A DNA stretch of 61,064 bases, from contig NZ_MSIF01000037.1 in NCBI RefSeq assembly GCF_001921215.1, positions 1 to 61,064 on the forward strand, read 5' to 3'. Of this stretch, positions 24,875 to 33,673 are shown piece after piece. The DNA is from Actinophytocola xinjiangensis. GTDB lineage: Bacteria > Actinomycetota > Actinomycetes > Mycobacteriales > Pseudonocardiaceae. Both the position numbers and the translations under genes were made by a program. Under the pieces are notes generated by a model. The model searched no databases, was not told the origin of the DNA, and saw only the letters and a list, made by a program, of their open reading frames with translations. Within the stretch, counting starts at the first letter, position 1. The number at the start of each line of letters is the position of its first letter.

Positions 24875-25708
24875 CTATCCCTTCAACCCGGTGCCTGCGA
24901 TACCTTCCACTATGCGCCGTTGGAACAACAGGAACACCATCACCAGCGGCAGCGCGCCGAGAACCGCCGAGGCCATGGTGTCGGCGTACCGGATACCGTA
25001 GGTGCCCTGGACCGTGGCCAGACCCACCGGGATGGTCATGATCTCCGGGTTGCTCAACGCCAGCAACGGCCACAGCAGGTCGTTCCAGGTCCACACGAAG
25101 GCGAAGATCGCCACCGCCGACACCGCGGGCCTGGCCAGCGGCATCACGATCTGGGCGTAGGTGCGCAGGAACCCGGCGCCGTCGATGCGCGCCGCCTCGT
25201 CGAGATCCTTCGGGATGCCGTCGAAGAACTGCTTGAACACGAACACCGCGATGGCGATCGGGATCTGCGGCAGGATCACCGCCCAGTACGTGTTCAGCAG
25301 GTTCACCGCGCCCAACTCCCGGAACCGGGGCACGACCAGCACCTGGCTGGGGATCATGATCCCCACCAGGATGAACCAGAACGCCAGCCAACGGAACCGG
25401 AACCGCAGCCGGGACAACGCGTACGCGGCCAGGCTCGCGGTCACCACCGTGCCGGCGCAGGCCAGCGCCGAGGTGATGAACGAGGCGGCGTACCAGTTGA
25501 GGATGTCGCCCTGCGCGAGCAGCGCGCCGAACGAGGCCAGCGTCGGGTTGTCGATGGCCCAGGTCGGGTTGGTGGTCTCGCTGTTGGGTTTGAGCGCGGT
25601 GTCCACCGCCCACGCCAGCGGCACCAGCCACAGGATCGCGAACGCGATGAGCACCCCGACACAGGTCCGGTTGAACAGGCGGGTGCGGCGGTCGACCGAG
25701 GCGTTCAT
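24875..25708 (-). CDS. carbohydrate ABC transporter permease (MalG-type)
   Basis: A 277-residue inner-membrane permease with six predicted helices and the EAA loop that contacts the ATPase (DLDEAARIDGAGFLRTYAQI followed by a Met-Pro turn). It is the second permease of the arabino-oligosaccharide importer. It starts one base before the end of the preceding permease gene, so the two are translationally coupled. As usual for this CUT1 family, no ATPase is encoded here; a shared MsiK-type ATPase probably serves it. Confidence 0.92.
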   Translation of the reverse strand: MNASVDRRTRLFNRTCVGVLIAFAILWLVPLAWAVDTALKPNSETTNPTWAIDNPTLASFGALLAQGDILNWYAASFITSALACAGTVVTASLAAYALSRLRFRFRWLAFWFILVGIMIPSQVLVVPRFRELGAVNLLNTYWAVILPQIPIAIAVFVFKQFFDGIPKDLDEAARIDGAGFLRTYAQIVMPLARPAVSAVAIFAFVWTWNDLLWPLLALSNPEIMTIPVGLATVQGTYGIRYADTMASAVLGALPLVMVFLLFQRRIVEGIAGTGLKG

Positions 25709-25709
25709 C

Positions 25710-26603
25710 TCACAGCTCCGGTTCCTGGCGGCGGGTCATCACGAGCCACACCGCCGACACCGCGAGCACCACGACGAAGAACAACGTGGACGCGGCGGCG
25801 GCGTAACCACTGCGGAAGTCGGTGAACCCGACGTCGAACACGTACTGCAGCGCCGAGCGGGTGGCGAAGTTCGGGCCGCCCTGGGTCATCACGTACATCT
25901 GGTCGAACACCTTCAGCGACGCGATCACCTGCAGCACCACCACCAGCGACGTCGTGCGCGACAGCAGCGGCACGGTGACCAGCCGGATCTGTTGCCACGG
26001 ACCGGCACCGTCGATCGCCGACGCCTCGTGGAGCTCACGCGGGATCTCGGCCAGCCCGGCGAGGTAGAGCACGAAGTTGAAGCCCAGCGTCCACCACACG
26101 GTGGTGATCGCCAGCGACACCATGGCGAAGTCCGGGTCGCCCAGCCAGTTCGGCTCCCCCAGGCCGATCGCGCTCACCGCCCGGCTGAGCAACCCCAACT
26201 CCGGCGTGTACATCCAGATCCAGATCAGCGCGACGACCGCCGAGGGCAGGACGTAGGGCAGGAAGAACGCGAGCCGGAAGAACCAGCGGCCCCGGGTGGT
26301 CCGCTCGGCCAGCAGCGCGAACAGCAGCGCCAGCGCGATCAGCGGCGGCGTGGTGAGGATGGTGAACCAGACGGTGTGCCACAGCGCCGACCAGAAGTCG
26401 GCGCTGCTCAGGGCCTCGGCGTAGTTGCTCAGCCCGGCGAACTCGCCGAGACCGGTGCTGACCATGCTGGTGTGGAAGAAACTCATCACCAGCCCGTAGA
26501 TCGCCGGGCCGACGATGAACAGCACGTACAGCACGAGGAACGGGGCGAGGAACCACAGCGCTGGCCGGCCCTGCCGGCCGGTGTCGGTGCTGGCCACGGC
26601 CAA
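25710..26603 (-). CDS. carbohydrate ABC transporter permease (MalF-type)
   Basis: A 297-residue permease with six hydrophobic segments and the EAA loop IPRELHEASAIDGAGPWQQI. The N terminus (WFLAPFLVLYVLFIVGPAIY) is a typical first helix. It pairs with the downstream MalG-type protein to form the membrane pore of the importer. The start is an ATG at 26603, 15 bases after the binding-protein stop. Confidence 0.92.
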   Translation of the reverse strand: MAVASTDTGRQGRPALWFLAPFLVLYVLFIVGPAIYGLVMSFFHTSMVSTGLGEFAGLSNYAEALSSADFWSALWHTVWFTILTTPPLIALALLFALLAERTTRGRWFFRLAFFLPYVLPSAVVALIWIWMYTPELGLLSRAVSAIGLGEPNWLGDPDFAMVSLAITTVWWTLGFNFVLYLAGLAEIPRELHEASAIDGAGPWQQIRLVTVPLLSRTTSLVVVLQVIASLKVFDQMYVMTQGGPNFATRSALQYVFDVGFTDFRSGYAAAASTLFFVVVLAVSAVWLVMTRRQEPEL

Positions 26604-26618
26604 CCTCCTCGTCGAGGG

Positions 26619-27941
26619 TCACACCGGGGGTGGGGTCGCCGCGAGTTCGCCGAGCTTCGCGCGCAACTGCGCGACCGCGGCCGTGGGGGTCAGGTCGCCG
26701 GCCTCCACCGCGCCGACGGCGGCGCCCATCACGATCTCGAAGTTCGACCCGGACCCGGAGTACCAGCCGGGCGGGTCGTAGACGGCGGCGTCGGCGGCCG
26801 AGGCGTAGTGCGACTGCGGGGTGAGGGCGGCGTAGCGGTCGCTGGTGGCGACCGGCTGCCAGGTCGGCACGTGGCCGCCTTCGGCCCAGGTGAGGCTCTG
26901 GTCGAGCATCGACCGGACGAACCCGAGCGCGCGGTCCAGACCGGCGCGGTCGCGGTCGGCGCGCACCGGCAGGACCAGGGTGTGCGAGTCGGCCTGCACC
27001 GCGTACTCGTCGCCGAACACGTGGGGGACCAGCGCCATGCTGAACGGCAGGCCCGCGGTCTGGAGGGTGGAGATCTCCCACTCGCCGTTGAGGTGGAACC
27101 CGGCCGCGCCGCTGGCGAACAGGGCGATGGCGCCCTGGTAGTCGACGCTGCCCGGCATCAGTCCTTTCTCGACGGTCAGGGTGCGCAGGTAGTCGAGCAC
27201 CTGGACCGCTTTGGTGTCGTCGAGCACGACCCGGGTGCCGTCCTCGGCCAGCACCTCGCCGCCGAGTTGGGCGTAGAGGGTCTGGAACAGCCGCCACGGG
27301 GAGGCGGTGTCGGAGTTGATGCCGTGGGTGGCGCCGTAGCGGCCGGTGACCTGCCGCGCTCTGGTCAGCGCGTCCTGGAACTGGTCGGGGCCGGTGATCG
27401 GTGCGAGCGTGCCGTCGGCGGCGAGCAGGCCGGCCTCGTCGCAGATCTCGGTGTTGTAGAACAGGACGAACGGGTGGGTGTCGATCGGGATGGCGTAGAC
27501 CCGGCCGTCGACCAGGCCAGCGTCCCAGGCGCGCCGGTTGAACCGGTCGGCGGTCAGGCCGTGGCGTTCGAGGTCCTCGGGGAGCAGTTCCTCCAGGAGG
27601 TCGCCCTGGACCAGGGTTTTCATCCTGGTCAAGTGGGCGGCGGCGACGTCGGGCGGCAGGTCGCCGACGGTGGCCAGCGCCAGCTTGGTGTAGTAGGGGT
27701 TTCCCCAGGCCAGGGTCACGGCCTGGAGGTCGAGGTGCGGATTGGCCGCGCGGTAGGCGTCCTCCATCTGCCGCATGCGGACGCCGTCGCCGCCGCCGAA
27801 CAGGTTCCAGTAGGAGACGACCGCCGGGTCGGGCGGTGTGCTGAGCAGGCCGGCGCGGACCGAGGAGCAGCCGGTGAGGGCCGCGCCGGAGAGCAGGCTC
27901 GCGCGAAGCAGGGTGCGTCGGGTGATCGCGGACGGGCGCAT
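26619..27941 (-). CDS. extracellular sugar-binding lipoprotein of an ABC importer
   Basis: A 440-residue family 1 solute-binding protein. The N terminus has a twin-arginine-like start (ITRRTLLRASLLSG) followed by a lipobox LTGC, so the mature protein is probably a lipoprotein anchored by the Cys near residue 24 after Tat export. Then come typical CUT1 receptor features (YWNLFGGGDGVRMRQMEDAY; VYAIPIDTHPFVLFYNTEIC). It delivers arabino-oligosaccharides or related sugars to the permease pair, judging from the linked GH51 enzyme. AAGGAG lies seven bases before the ATG. First gene of the operon and directly downstream of two LacI-type operators. Confidence 0.92.
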   Translation of the reverse strand: MRPSAITRRTLLRASLLSGAALTGCSSVRAGLLSTPPDPAVVSYWNLFGGGDGVRMRQMEDAYRAANPHLDLQAVTLAWGNPYYTKLALATVGDLPPDVAAAHLTRMKTLVQGDLLEELLPEDLERHGLTADRFNRRAWDAGLVDGRVYAIPIDTHPFVLFYNTEICDEAGLLAADGTLAPITGPDQFQDALTRARQVTGRYGATHGINSDTASPWRLFQTLYAQLGGEVLAEDGTRVVLDDTKAVQVLDYLRTLTVEKGLMPGSVDYQGAIALFASGAAGFHLNGEWEISTLQTAGLPFSMALVPHVFGDEYAVQADSHTLVLPVRADRDRAGLDRALGFVRSMLDQSLTWAEGGHVPTWQPVATSDRYAALTPQSHYASAADAAVYDPPGWYSGSGSNFEIVMGAAVGAVEAGDLTPTAAVAQLRAKLGELAATPPPV

Positions 27942-27967
27942 GGTCCGGCTCCTTGGGAGTGCACCGG

Positions 27968-28037
27968 AGTGAGCGCTAACAACTATGCCTGGTTCCGCGA
28001 GCCCCTGGCAATCACCTGTGTCGTGTGAGCGTAAACA
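27968..28037 (-). promoter_or_regulatory. promoter with two LacI-family operators for the arabinofuranosidase/ABC operon
   Basis: On the minus strand TTGCCA (28011-28006), 18 bases, CATAGT (27987-27982) forms a promoter. One operator (27968-27981, reading AGTGAGCGCTAACA on the plus strand) matches the TGTTAGCGCTAACA ideal at 12 of 14 and overlaps the likely start point. A second (28024-28037, TGTGAGCGTAAACA) matches at 11 of 14 and lies upstream of the -35. The pair would suit a looping LacI-type repressor; no such gene is in the window. Confidence 0.65.
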
Positions 28038-28040
28038 TGG

Positions 28041-29534
28041 CTAGCGCGCCGGGGTGAACCACCGGACCAGCGCGGCCGTGAGCCCGTCGGGGTCGGTGCC
28101 CGACCAGGCGACGTAGCCGTCGGGGCGCACCAGCAGCGCGTCGGTCCGACCGTCGGCGCCGGCCCGCGCGTGCCGGACCCGTCCGGCCAGCGGGGCCACG
28201 GTGTCGGCCAGGGCGTCGGTACCGGTCAGGTCGACCAGCACGGGCTGGGCCTCGCGCAGCAGTTCGGGCAGCCGGCGGGCGGCGCCCTCGACCGTCAGGT
28301 CGAGGGAGGGCGCGAAGGCGCCGGCGAGCGGGCCGGGGTCCTCGCCCATGTCGTAGCGGATGTCGGCGCCGGCCATCAGCGCGGCCAGCCGGCGCACGTT
28401 CTCGCGGTCGGTGAGCAGTTCGCCGAACAGCTGGCGCAGCGCGGTGACCGCCGGACCGGGGGCCAGCAGCGCGGTCCGGTCGGCCTGGGTCGCCATCGAC
28501 ACCCGCTCGCCACAGGGGCGGCGCTCGGACTCGTAGGTGTCGAGCAGGCCGTCGGGGGCGTGGCCGCGCACGGTCGCGCCGAGCTTCCAGGCCAGGTTGG
28601 CCGCGTCCTGGAGTCCGAGGTTGAGCGTGGGGCCGTTGCCGACGTGCGCGGCGTCGCCGGCCAGGAACACCCGGCGGTCGCGGTAGCGCTCGGCGAGTCG
28701 GGTGTTGCGCCCGGCGGTGCGGCGCAACAGGGTCGGCGCGCCCTCGGGCGGCGGGGTGAGCGGCACGCGGACGCCGAGGACCCGTTCGACGCTGTGTTCC
28801 ATCTCGGCCAGGGTCAGCGGGGGGCCGCCGGGGTCGGGCGTCCACTCGACGGTGTTCACCAGTGGTCGCGCGGGATCGTGGGCGAGGATGGTGAACACGC
28901 CCCGGTCGGTGCGGTGGAAGTGCGCGGGGATCTCGCCCAGGCCGTCGATCTCGACCCGTCCCATCGGCCCGAACCGCACGGCGTCGCTGGCCCCGACCAG
29001 CGCCCAGCGTTCGACGACGTCGTCCTCGGTGACCCCGGGAAAGCCGATCCCGGCGGACTTACGTACCAGGCTGGCGGCACCGTCACACCCGACGAGGTAC
29101 CGCGCGGCCTCCGTTCCATCCACTGTGGACACTTCGACCCGGTCGTCGTGCTGGACGAAGGACCGCACGTCGGTTCCACGCCGGACCTCGACACCCAGTT
29201 CGGCGGCGCGCGCGGCGAGCACCCCTTCGAGTGCCCGCTGCGGGACCGGCAGCAGGTACATCGGGTTGTCCTCGCCGAGGGTGTGCAGCGGCAGCGGCAG
29301 CCCGCCGAAGAAGAAGCCGGGGGCCGGCTGCGGCGCACCTCGCCCGCCGCAGCGTTCCACCAGGCCACGGTGGTCGAACAGCCGCACGACCTGGCCGGCC
29401 AGACCGTGGGCCTTGTCGGCCGGGTCAGGCTCCGGCCGCCGCTCCAGCACCAGCGGCCGGGCGCCCGCGAGCCGCAGCTCGCAGGCGAGGAACAGGCCGA
29501 CCGGCCCACCACCGACGACGATGACGTCGAACAT
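28041..29534 (-). CDS. FAD-dependent aromatic monooxygenase (PHBH/RdmE-like)
   Basis: A 497-residue class A flavoprotein hydroxylase. The N-terminal FAD motif is VIVVGGGPVGLFLACELRLA, the central D-G motif is YLVGCDGAASLVRKSAGI, and the ribityl-binding block is FLAGDAAHVGNGPTLNLGLQ. The C-terminal 110 residues form a thioredoxin-like extra domain as in polyketide and rifampicin monooxygenases. It hydroxylates aromatic substrates with NAD(P)H and oxygen; the substrate is unknown. It is divergent from a TetR gene 72 bases away, the common layout for drug- or aromatic-responsive monooxygenases. Confidence 0.9.
   Translation of the reverse strand: MFDVIVVGGGPVGLFLACELRLAGARPLVLERRPEPDPADKAHGLAGQVVRLFDHRGLVERCGGRGAPQPAPGFFFGGLPLPLHTLGEDNPMYLLPVPQRALEGVLAARAAELGVEVRRGTDVRSFVQHDDRVEVSTVDGTEAARYLVGCDGAASLVRKSAGIGFPGVTEDDVVERWALVGASDAVRFGPMGRVEIDGLGEIPAHFHRTDRGVFTILAHDPARPLVNTVEWTPDPGGPPLTLAEMEHSVERVLGVRVPLTPPPEGAPTLLRRTAGRNTRLAERYRDRRVFLAGDAAHVGNGPTLNLGLQDAANLAWKLGATVRGHAPDGLLDTYESERRPCGERVSMATQADRTALLAPGPAVTALRQLFGELLTDRENVRRLAALMAGADIRYDMGEDPGPLAGAFAPSLDLTVEGAARRLPELLREAQPVLVDLTGTDALADTVAPLAGRVRHARAGADGRTDALLVRPDGYVAWSGTDPDGLTAALVRWFTPAR
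29116..29128. repeat. TCCAC-T-GTGGA palindrome (iterated element)
   Basis: A copy of the iterated palindrome (ATCCACTGTGGAC), here with five-base perfect arms, inside the flavin monooxygenase gene. Confidence 0.4.
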
Positions 29535-29548
29535 CAGGATGCCGCCTC

Positions 29549-29603
29549 AAGATACGTGAATGTTTCTTAGGGCGGTCAACGTAGCGAGCCGGGATAAGAT
29601 ACG
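29549..29603. promoter_or_regulatory. shared promoter region with AAGATACG direct repeats (likely TetR operator)
   Basis: AAGATACG occurs at 29549-29556 and again at 29596-29603 between the divergent monooxygenase and TetR genes. The right copy contains TAAGAT, six bases before the TetR GTG start, so it may be the -10 of a leaderless transcript; leftward, TTGACC (29579-29574) and GTATCT/TATCTT could serve the monooxygenase. Repressor binding to the repeats would cover both promoters. Confidence 0.45.
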
Positions 29604-29606
29604 CAA

Positions 29607-30188
29607 GTGAATCCTCAGCGGACGCGGCGCCGAGGCCCCGCCCTGGAGAACGCGATCCTCGACGCCGCCTGGGACGTCCTGGTCGAGCACGGCTACCACG
29701 GCCTCACCTACGAGGCCGTCGCCGCCCGCGCGCACACCAGCCGCCCGGTCCTCTACCGCCGCTGGCCCACCCGCGACGACCTGCTGCTGGCGACCATCAC
29801 GCGGTACCGCGCCGCCCAACCCGTGGAGATCCCGGACACCGGCGACCTGCGCGCGGACGCCATCGGCTTCCTGCGCAACGCCGACGCCGGCCTCACCGGC
29901 ATGATCACGCTGATCAGCGTCCAACTGATGGACTACTTCCGCGACACCGGCACCAACTTCACCACCCTGCGCGACGCGCTCGGCTCCCCCACCCCGACCC
30001 CGTGCGAGATCATCGTCGCCCGCGCCGTGGCCCGTGGCGACCTGCCCGACGTCCCCCGCTCACGCCGCCTGCTCAACCTCCCGTTCGACCTGTTCCGCCA
30101 CGACGTGCTGATGACCCTGCGCCCCCTCCCGGCGCACTCGCTCACCGAGATCGTCGACGAGATCTGGCTGCCCCTACTGCGCCGGTGA
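29607..30188 (+). CDS. TetR/AcrR-family transcriptional regulator
   Basis: A 193-residue TetR protein. The DNA-binding domain reads ILDAAWDVLVEHGYHGLTYE, then AVAARAHTSRPVLYRRW; the rest is a ligand-binding helical domain of the TetR_C-type. GTG start at 29607 with TAAGAT six bases upstream. Divergent from the flavin monooxygenase, which it probably represses in the absence of its ligand. The 3' end overlaps the convergent NmrA-like gene by 15 bases. Confidence 0.9.
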   Translation: MNPQRTRRRGPALENAILDAAWDVLVEHGYHGLTYEAVAARAHTSRPVLYRRWPTRDDLLLATITRYRAAQPVEIPDTGDLRADAIGFLRNADAGLTGMITLISVQLMDYFRDTGTNFTTLRDALGSPTPTPCEIIVARAVARGDLPDVPRSRRLLNLPFDLFRHDVLMTLRPLPAHSLTEIVDEIWLPLLRR

Positions 30189-31091
30189 GGCCACCAGGTG
30201 CTCGCGGGCCCAGTCCTCGAAGCGGGTGAGCGGCAGGCCGAGGTCGCGCGCGTACTCCGGGCGGCCGGGCTGACTGGCGACGTTGAACCACTCGTGGCCC
30301 ACGCCCATCGCCGGCAGACCCGCCGCGAGCGCCTCGTCCACGGTCATGTCCGGGGCGGGGACGGGCCGGCCGAGGACGCGGGTGAGCACCTCGGCGATCT
30401 CGGTCATCGACAGGTACTCGCCGGCCAGTTCCAGTTCCACGCCGTGGAAACGGCCCGGGTCGGTGATCGCGGCGGCGGCGGCCGTGCCGATGTCGGCCGC
30501 CGCGACCAGGGACAGGCGGGTGTCCGGGCGCACCACGCTGACGAGCCCGCCGTCGACACCCCGGGGGAACAGGAACGCCATGGAGGGCAGGAAGTTCTCC
30601 ATGAAGAAGCCCGGCTTGATCAGGGTCCAGCTGGGGAAACCGGCGGCCCGGACCCGGTCCTGGATCGCGGTCTTGGCCTCCATCGCGGGCGCCAACATCG
30701 ACCACCGGCCCTCCGCCCAGCCTGGCACCGACCGGTGCTGACCGACGCCGGTGGCCGACGTGTACACGAACCGCGTCACCCCGGCCGCCAGCGCGCCCTC
30801 GACGAGGTTCACGCCCTGGACGACCTCGCCGGCGAAGTCGAACCCGTCGGCCGTCGCTGCCGGCATCTGGACCGAGAACACGGCACCGGCGCCGGTCGCC
30901 GCCGCCACGATCGAGTCGCGGTCGCGCAGGTCCCCGGTGACCAGTTCGGCGCCCAGCGCCGCGACCGCCCTGGCCCGCGCGGTCGACGGGTCACGCACGA
31001 GCGCGCGGACGGGAACGCCGTCGGCGAGCAGGGCGCGGGCGGTCGCCCCACCCTGCCGGCCGGTGGCACCGGTCACGAGTACGGGATCCAT
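30174..31091 (-). CDS. NmrA-like NAD(P)-binding protein
   Basis: An atypical short-chain dehydrogenase-like protein of about 305 residues. The N-terminal Rossmann motif is VLVTGATGRQGGATARALLA and NADP-type residues follow (ALVRDPS). The region VYTSATGVGQH replaces the catalytic Y-x-x-x-K of true SDRs, and TLIKPGFFMENFLP is characteristic of NmrA and azoreductase/quinone-reductase-like (QOR2) proteins. These act as redox sensors or as oxidoreductases of quinones. I use the ATG at 31091, with AGGAG five bases before it. Divergent from a TetR gene across two strong palindromic operators, so it is almost certainly controlled by it. Confidence 0.85.
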   Translation of the reverse strand: MDPVLVTGATGRQGGATARALLADGVPVRALVRDPSTARARAVAALGAELVTGDLRDRDSIVAAATGAGAVFSVQMPAATADGFDFAGEVVQGVNLVEGALAAGVTRFVYTSATGVGQHRSVPGWAEGRWSMLAPAMEAKTAIQDRVRAAGFPSWTLIKPGFFMENFLPSMAFLFPRGVDGGLVSVVRPDTRLSLVAAADIGTAAAAAITDPGRFHGVELELAGEYLSMTEIAEVLTRVLGRPVPAPDMTVDEALAAGLPAMGVGHEWFNVASQPGRPEYARDLGLPLTRFEDWAREHLVASPAQ

Positions 31092-31109
31092 GGGCACTCC
31101 TCACATCAT

Positions 31110-31164
31110 AAACGGCGGGGTCCGCCGTTTTGTCTCCGCTACGATACGGCGGACCCCGCCGTTT
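31110..31164. promoter_or_regulatory. twin TetR operators forming a 19-bp perfect inverted repeat
   Basis: AAACGGCGGGGTCCGCCGT at 31110-31128 recurs as its exact reverse complement at 31146-31164, 17 bases apart. Each copy is also a palindrome by itself (9-bp arms with a 3-base spacer on the left, 7-bp arms on the right). The block lies between the NmrA-like and TetR genes and covers both promoters, with TACGAT (31140-31145) as a possible -10 for the TetR gene. Confidence 0.75.
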
Positions 31165-31174
31165 AGGAAGTGCC

Positions 31175-31735
31175 ATGCCAGATCAGCGACGCGCCGACGC
31201 CCGCCGCAACCACGCCCGCATCCTCGCCGTGGCCGAACGCGAGGTCGCCGCCCACGGCAGCGAGGCGTCCCTGGAACAGATCGCCCGCACCGCCGGCGTT
31301 GGCTCGGCGACCGTGCGCCGCCACTTCCCCACCCGCCACGCCCTGCTGACCGCCGTCTCCCACGAACGCGTCGAGGCCCTGCGCCGCCGCGCCCTCGACC
31401 TGACCACCCACACCGACCCCCGCCAAGCGCTGCTGGACTGGCTCGACGAGGTCGTCGCCTACTGCGTCACCGCCCGGGGCCTGGCCACCGCCCTGTCCTA
31501 CGACGAGGCCCTGGTCCCCGAGAACTCCTGCTCGGCGACCCTGGAGGAGGCGGCCGGCCCGCTGCTGGACCGGGCGGCCGCCGACGGCGCGGTCGCCGAC
31601 GGCGTCACCGTCCGCGACCTGATCACCCTGGCCGTCGGCATCGCCCTGGCCGTCGAGCACCACCCGGACCCGCCCGCCACCGCCCAACGCCTGTTCGGCC
31701 TGGCCGTGACGGGACTGAGCCCGGTCAGGCGGTAG
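31175..31735 (+). CDS. TetR/AcrR-family transcriptional regulator
   Basis: A 186-residue repressor-type protein with an N-terminal HTH (NHARILAVAEREVAAHGSEA, then IARTAGVGSATVRRHFPTRH). The C-terminal domain resembles the SbtR-like group of TetR proteins. The ATG at 31175 follows AGGAAGTG; the frame is open to 31130 but that would run into the operator. It most likely represses itself and the divergent NmrA-like gene through the twin operators. Its end overlaps the AraC gene end by 11 bases. Confidence 0.9.
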   Translation: MPDQRRADARRNHARILAVAEREVAAHGSEASLEQIARTAGVGSATVRRHFPTRHALLTAVSHERVEALRRRALDLTTHTDPRQALLDWLDEVVAYCVTARGLATALSYDEALVPENSCSATLEEAAGPLLDRAAADGAVADGVTVRDLITLAVGIALAVEHHPDPPATAQRLFGLAVTGLSPVRR

Positions 31736-32663
31736 CCGCGCCCCGCCACCGCCCCGGCGGCACACCGTGGTGCCGCTTGAACGCCGCCGCGAACGAGAAC
31801 TCCGAGGCATAGCCCAGAGATCGGGCCACCACGGCGAGCCCCGCGTCCCCCGAGCGCAACTGCTCGCGAGCCAGGGCCATCCGCCAGTCGGTCAGGTACG
31901 CCAGCGGCGCCACGCCGAGCAGGGCGGTGAACCGGCGCGCCAGCGTCGCCCGCGACAGGGACGCGGCGGCGGCCAGGTCGGCGACCGTCCACGCCCGCGC
32001 CGGGTCGGCGTGCACCGCCCGCAGCGCGACACCGACCGCCGGGTCGGCCATCGCGCGGAACCAGGCCGGGGCGGCACGCAGGTCGGCGGACAGCTGCTCG
32101 CGCAGGGCCTGGACGAGGATCACGTCGAGAAGGCTGTCGAGCAGGGCCTGCTGGCCGGGGCCCTCGTGCAGGAGCTCACCGGCGAAGACGTCGACGGTGG
32201 CCCGCAGGCTCGACCCGGCGCCCGGGCGCACCACCGTCAGCTCCGGCAGGGCGGCGAGAAGCCCGGCGCACAGGTCGCCGTCGAAGGAGTAGGCGCCGCA
32301 GAAGAACGTCGTGGCGTCGCCGGTGCCGGCGCCGAACTCGCGGCGCAGCGTTCCGCAGGACTGGGCGACGGGCGGCTGACCGTCGAACGGCACCGACGCC
32401 GCCCCGGGCGCGTGCGCCATGAACTGGGTGGACGTCGAGCGCACCAGCAGCAGGTCGCCGCCAAGGACGTGCCGGGAACCGCCCGGGTCACCGACCCAGG
32501 CGTAGGCCTCGCCGCCGAGGATGCCGTGGATCGCGAGGCGGGCGCCGACCGGGAACCGCACACCCCACTCACCTCGGGCACTCGAATGCGAGAACGCGGC
32601 ACCACGCGCCCGCGATCGCTGCAACAGATCCGTCAGAACGTCCACAGCCTGAGACGCTCGCAT
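31725..32663 (-). CDS. AraC-family transcriptional regulator (cupin-type sensor)
   Basis: A 312-residue protein. The N-terminal half is a cupin-like ligand domain (HSSARGEWGVRFPVGARLAI; GGDLLLVRSTS). The C-terminal 100 residues hold two HTH motifs of AraC type (TVADLAAAASLSRATLARRF and LAVVARSLGYASEFSFAAAF, followed by G-V-P-P-G-R-W-R). The start is the ATG at 32663, divergent from the quinone-oxidoreductase-like gene 87 bases away. AraC proteins in this setting usually activate the neighbouring oxidoreductase in response to small molecules. Confidence 0.9.
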   Translation of the reverse strand: MRASQAVDVLTDLLQRSRARGAAFSHSSARGEWGVRFPVGARLAIHGILGGEAYAWVGDPGGSRHVLGGDLLLVRSTSTQFMAHAPGAASVPFDGQPPVAQSCGTLRREFGAGTGDATTFFCGAYSFDGDLCAGLLAALPELTVVRPGAGSSLRATVDVFAGELLHEGPGQQALLDSLLDVILVQALREQLSADLRAAPAWFRAMADPAVGVALRAVHADPARAWTVADLAAAASLSRATLARRFTALLGVAPLAYLTDWRMALAREQLRSGDAGLAVVARSLGYASEFSFAAAFKRHHGVPPGRWRGAATA

Positions 32664-32750
32664 ATTTCCCCGCTCGTTTCCAGCATGGAAAGTGTCGCCG
32701 GACCCGGGTTGGGTAGTCGGCAGGAACACCGAACCCGAAGGAGGGGCCGA

Positions 32751-33665
32751 ATGCCCAAGGCAGTGCGGTTCGACGAGTACGGCGACGTCGACGTCCTGGA
32801 CGTTCGCGAGGTGCCCGTGCCGCGACCGGCGGCCGGCGAGGTACTGGTGCGGGTGCGCGCCGCCGGGATCAACCCGGGCGAGAACTCGATCCGGCTCGGG
32901 CTGCTGCACGAGCGGTGGCCGGCCACGTTCCCCTCCGGCCAGGGCAGCGACCTGGCCGGCGTGGTGGAACGGTCCGGCGCCGGCTGGTCGGCCGGCGACG
33001 AGGTGGCCGGCTGGGTGGACACCCGCTCCAGCCACGCCGAGCTGGTGGCCGTGCCGGCCGAACACCTGGTGGCCAGGGACCCGGCCGTGCCGTGGGAGGC
33101 GGCCGGCGCGGTGTTCGTCGCCGGCACCACCGCGCACGCGAACGTCCGGGCCGTCGCCGCCGCGCCGGGCGACACGATCGTCGTGGCCGGAGCCGCCGGT
33201 GGCGTCGGATCCCTGACCGTGCAACTGCTCCGCCACGCCGGCGCGACGGTCATCGGCCTGGCCAGCGAAACCCACCACGACTGGCTGCGCGCCCACGACG
33301 TCACCCCGGTGCCCTACGGCGACGGTGTCCTCGACCGGATCCGCGCCGCCGCGCCGCAGGGCGTCCAGGCGTTCGTCGACACGTTCGGCAGCGGTTACGT
33401 CGACCTGGCCCTGGAGTTGGGTGTGCCCCAGGACCGGGTGAACACGATCATCGACTTCGCCGGGGCCGCCAGGACCGGCGTGCGCAACGAGGGCATGGCC
33501 GGCTCCGCGAACGCCGAGGTCCTGGCCGAGTTGCTCAAGCTGATCGCGTCCGGCGACCTCGAGGTGCCGATCGCGGCGACCTACCCGCTCACCGAGGTCC
33601 GCGCCGCCTTCCACGAGCTGATGCGCCGCCACACCAGGGGAAAAATCGTCCTCCTGCCACGATAA
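32751..33665 (+). CDS. NADP-dependent quinone oxidoreductase-like MDR protein
   Basis: A 304-residue zinc-free medium-chain reductase. The GroES-like N-terminal half (VPRPAAGEVLVRVRAAGINP) is followed by the NADPH-binding motif VVAGAAGGVGSLTVQLLRHA. No zinc-ligand Cys cluster is seen, in line with quinone oxidoreductases/zeta-crystallin. GAAGGAGGGG precedes the ATG at 32751. It is divergent from the AraC gene and followed after eight bases by the methyltransferase gene, which however has its own possible promoter. Confidence 0.88.
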   Translation: MPKAVRFDEYGDVDVLDVREVPVPRPAAGEVLVRVRAAGINPGENSIRLGLLHERWPATFPSGQGSDLAGVVERSGAGWSAGDEVAGWVDTRSSHAELVAVPAEHLVARDPAVPWEAAGAVFVAGTTAHANVRAVAAAPGDTIVVAGAAGGVGSLTVQLLRHAGATVIGLASETHHDWLRAHDVTPVPYGDGVLDRIRAAAPQGVQAFVDTFGSGYVDLALELGVPQDRVNTIIDFAGAARTGVRNEGMAGSANAEVLAELLKLIASGDLEVPIAATYPLTEVRAAFHELMRRHTRGKIVLLPR

Positions 33666-33673
33666 TCGACTGT

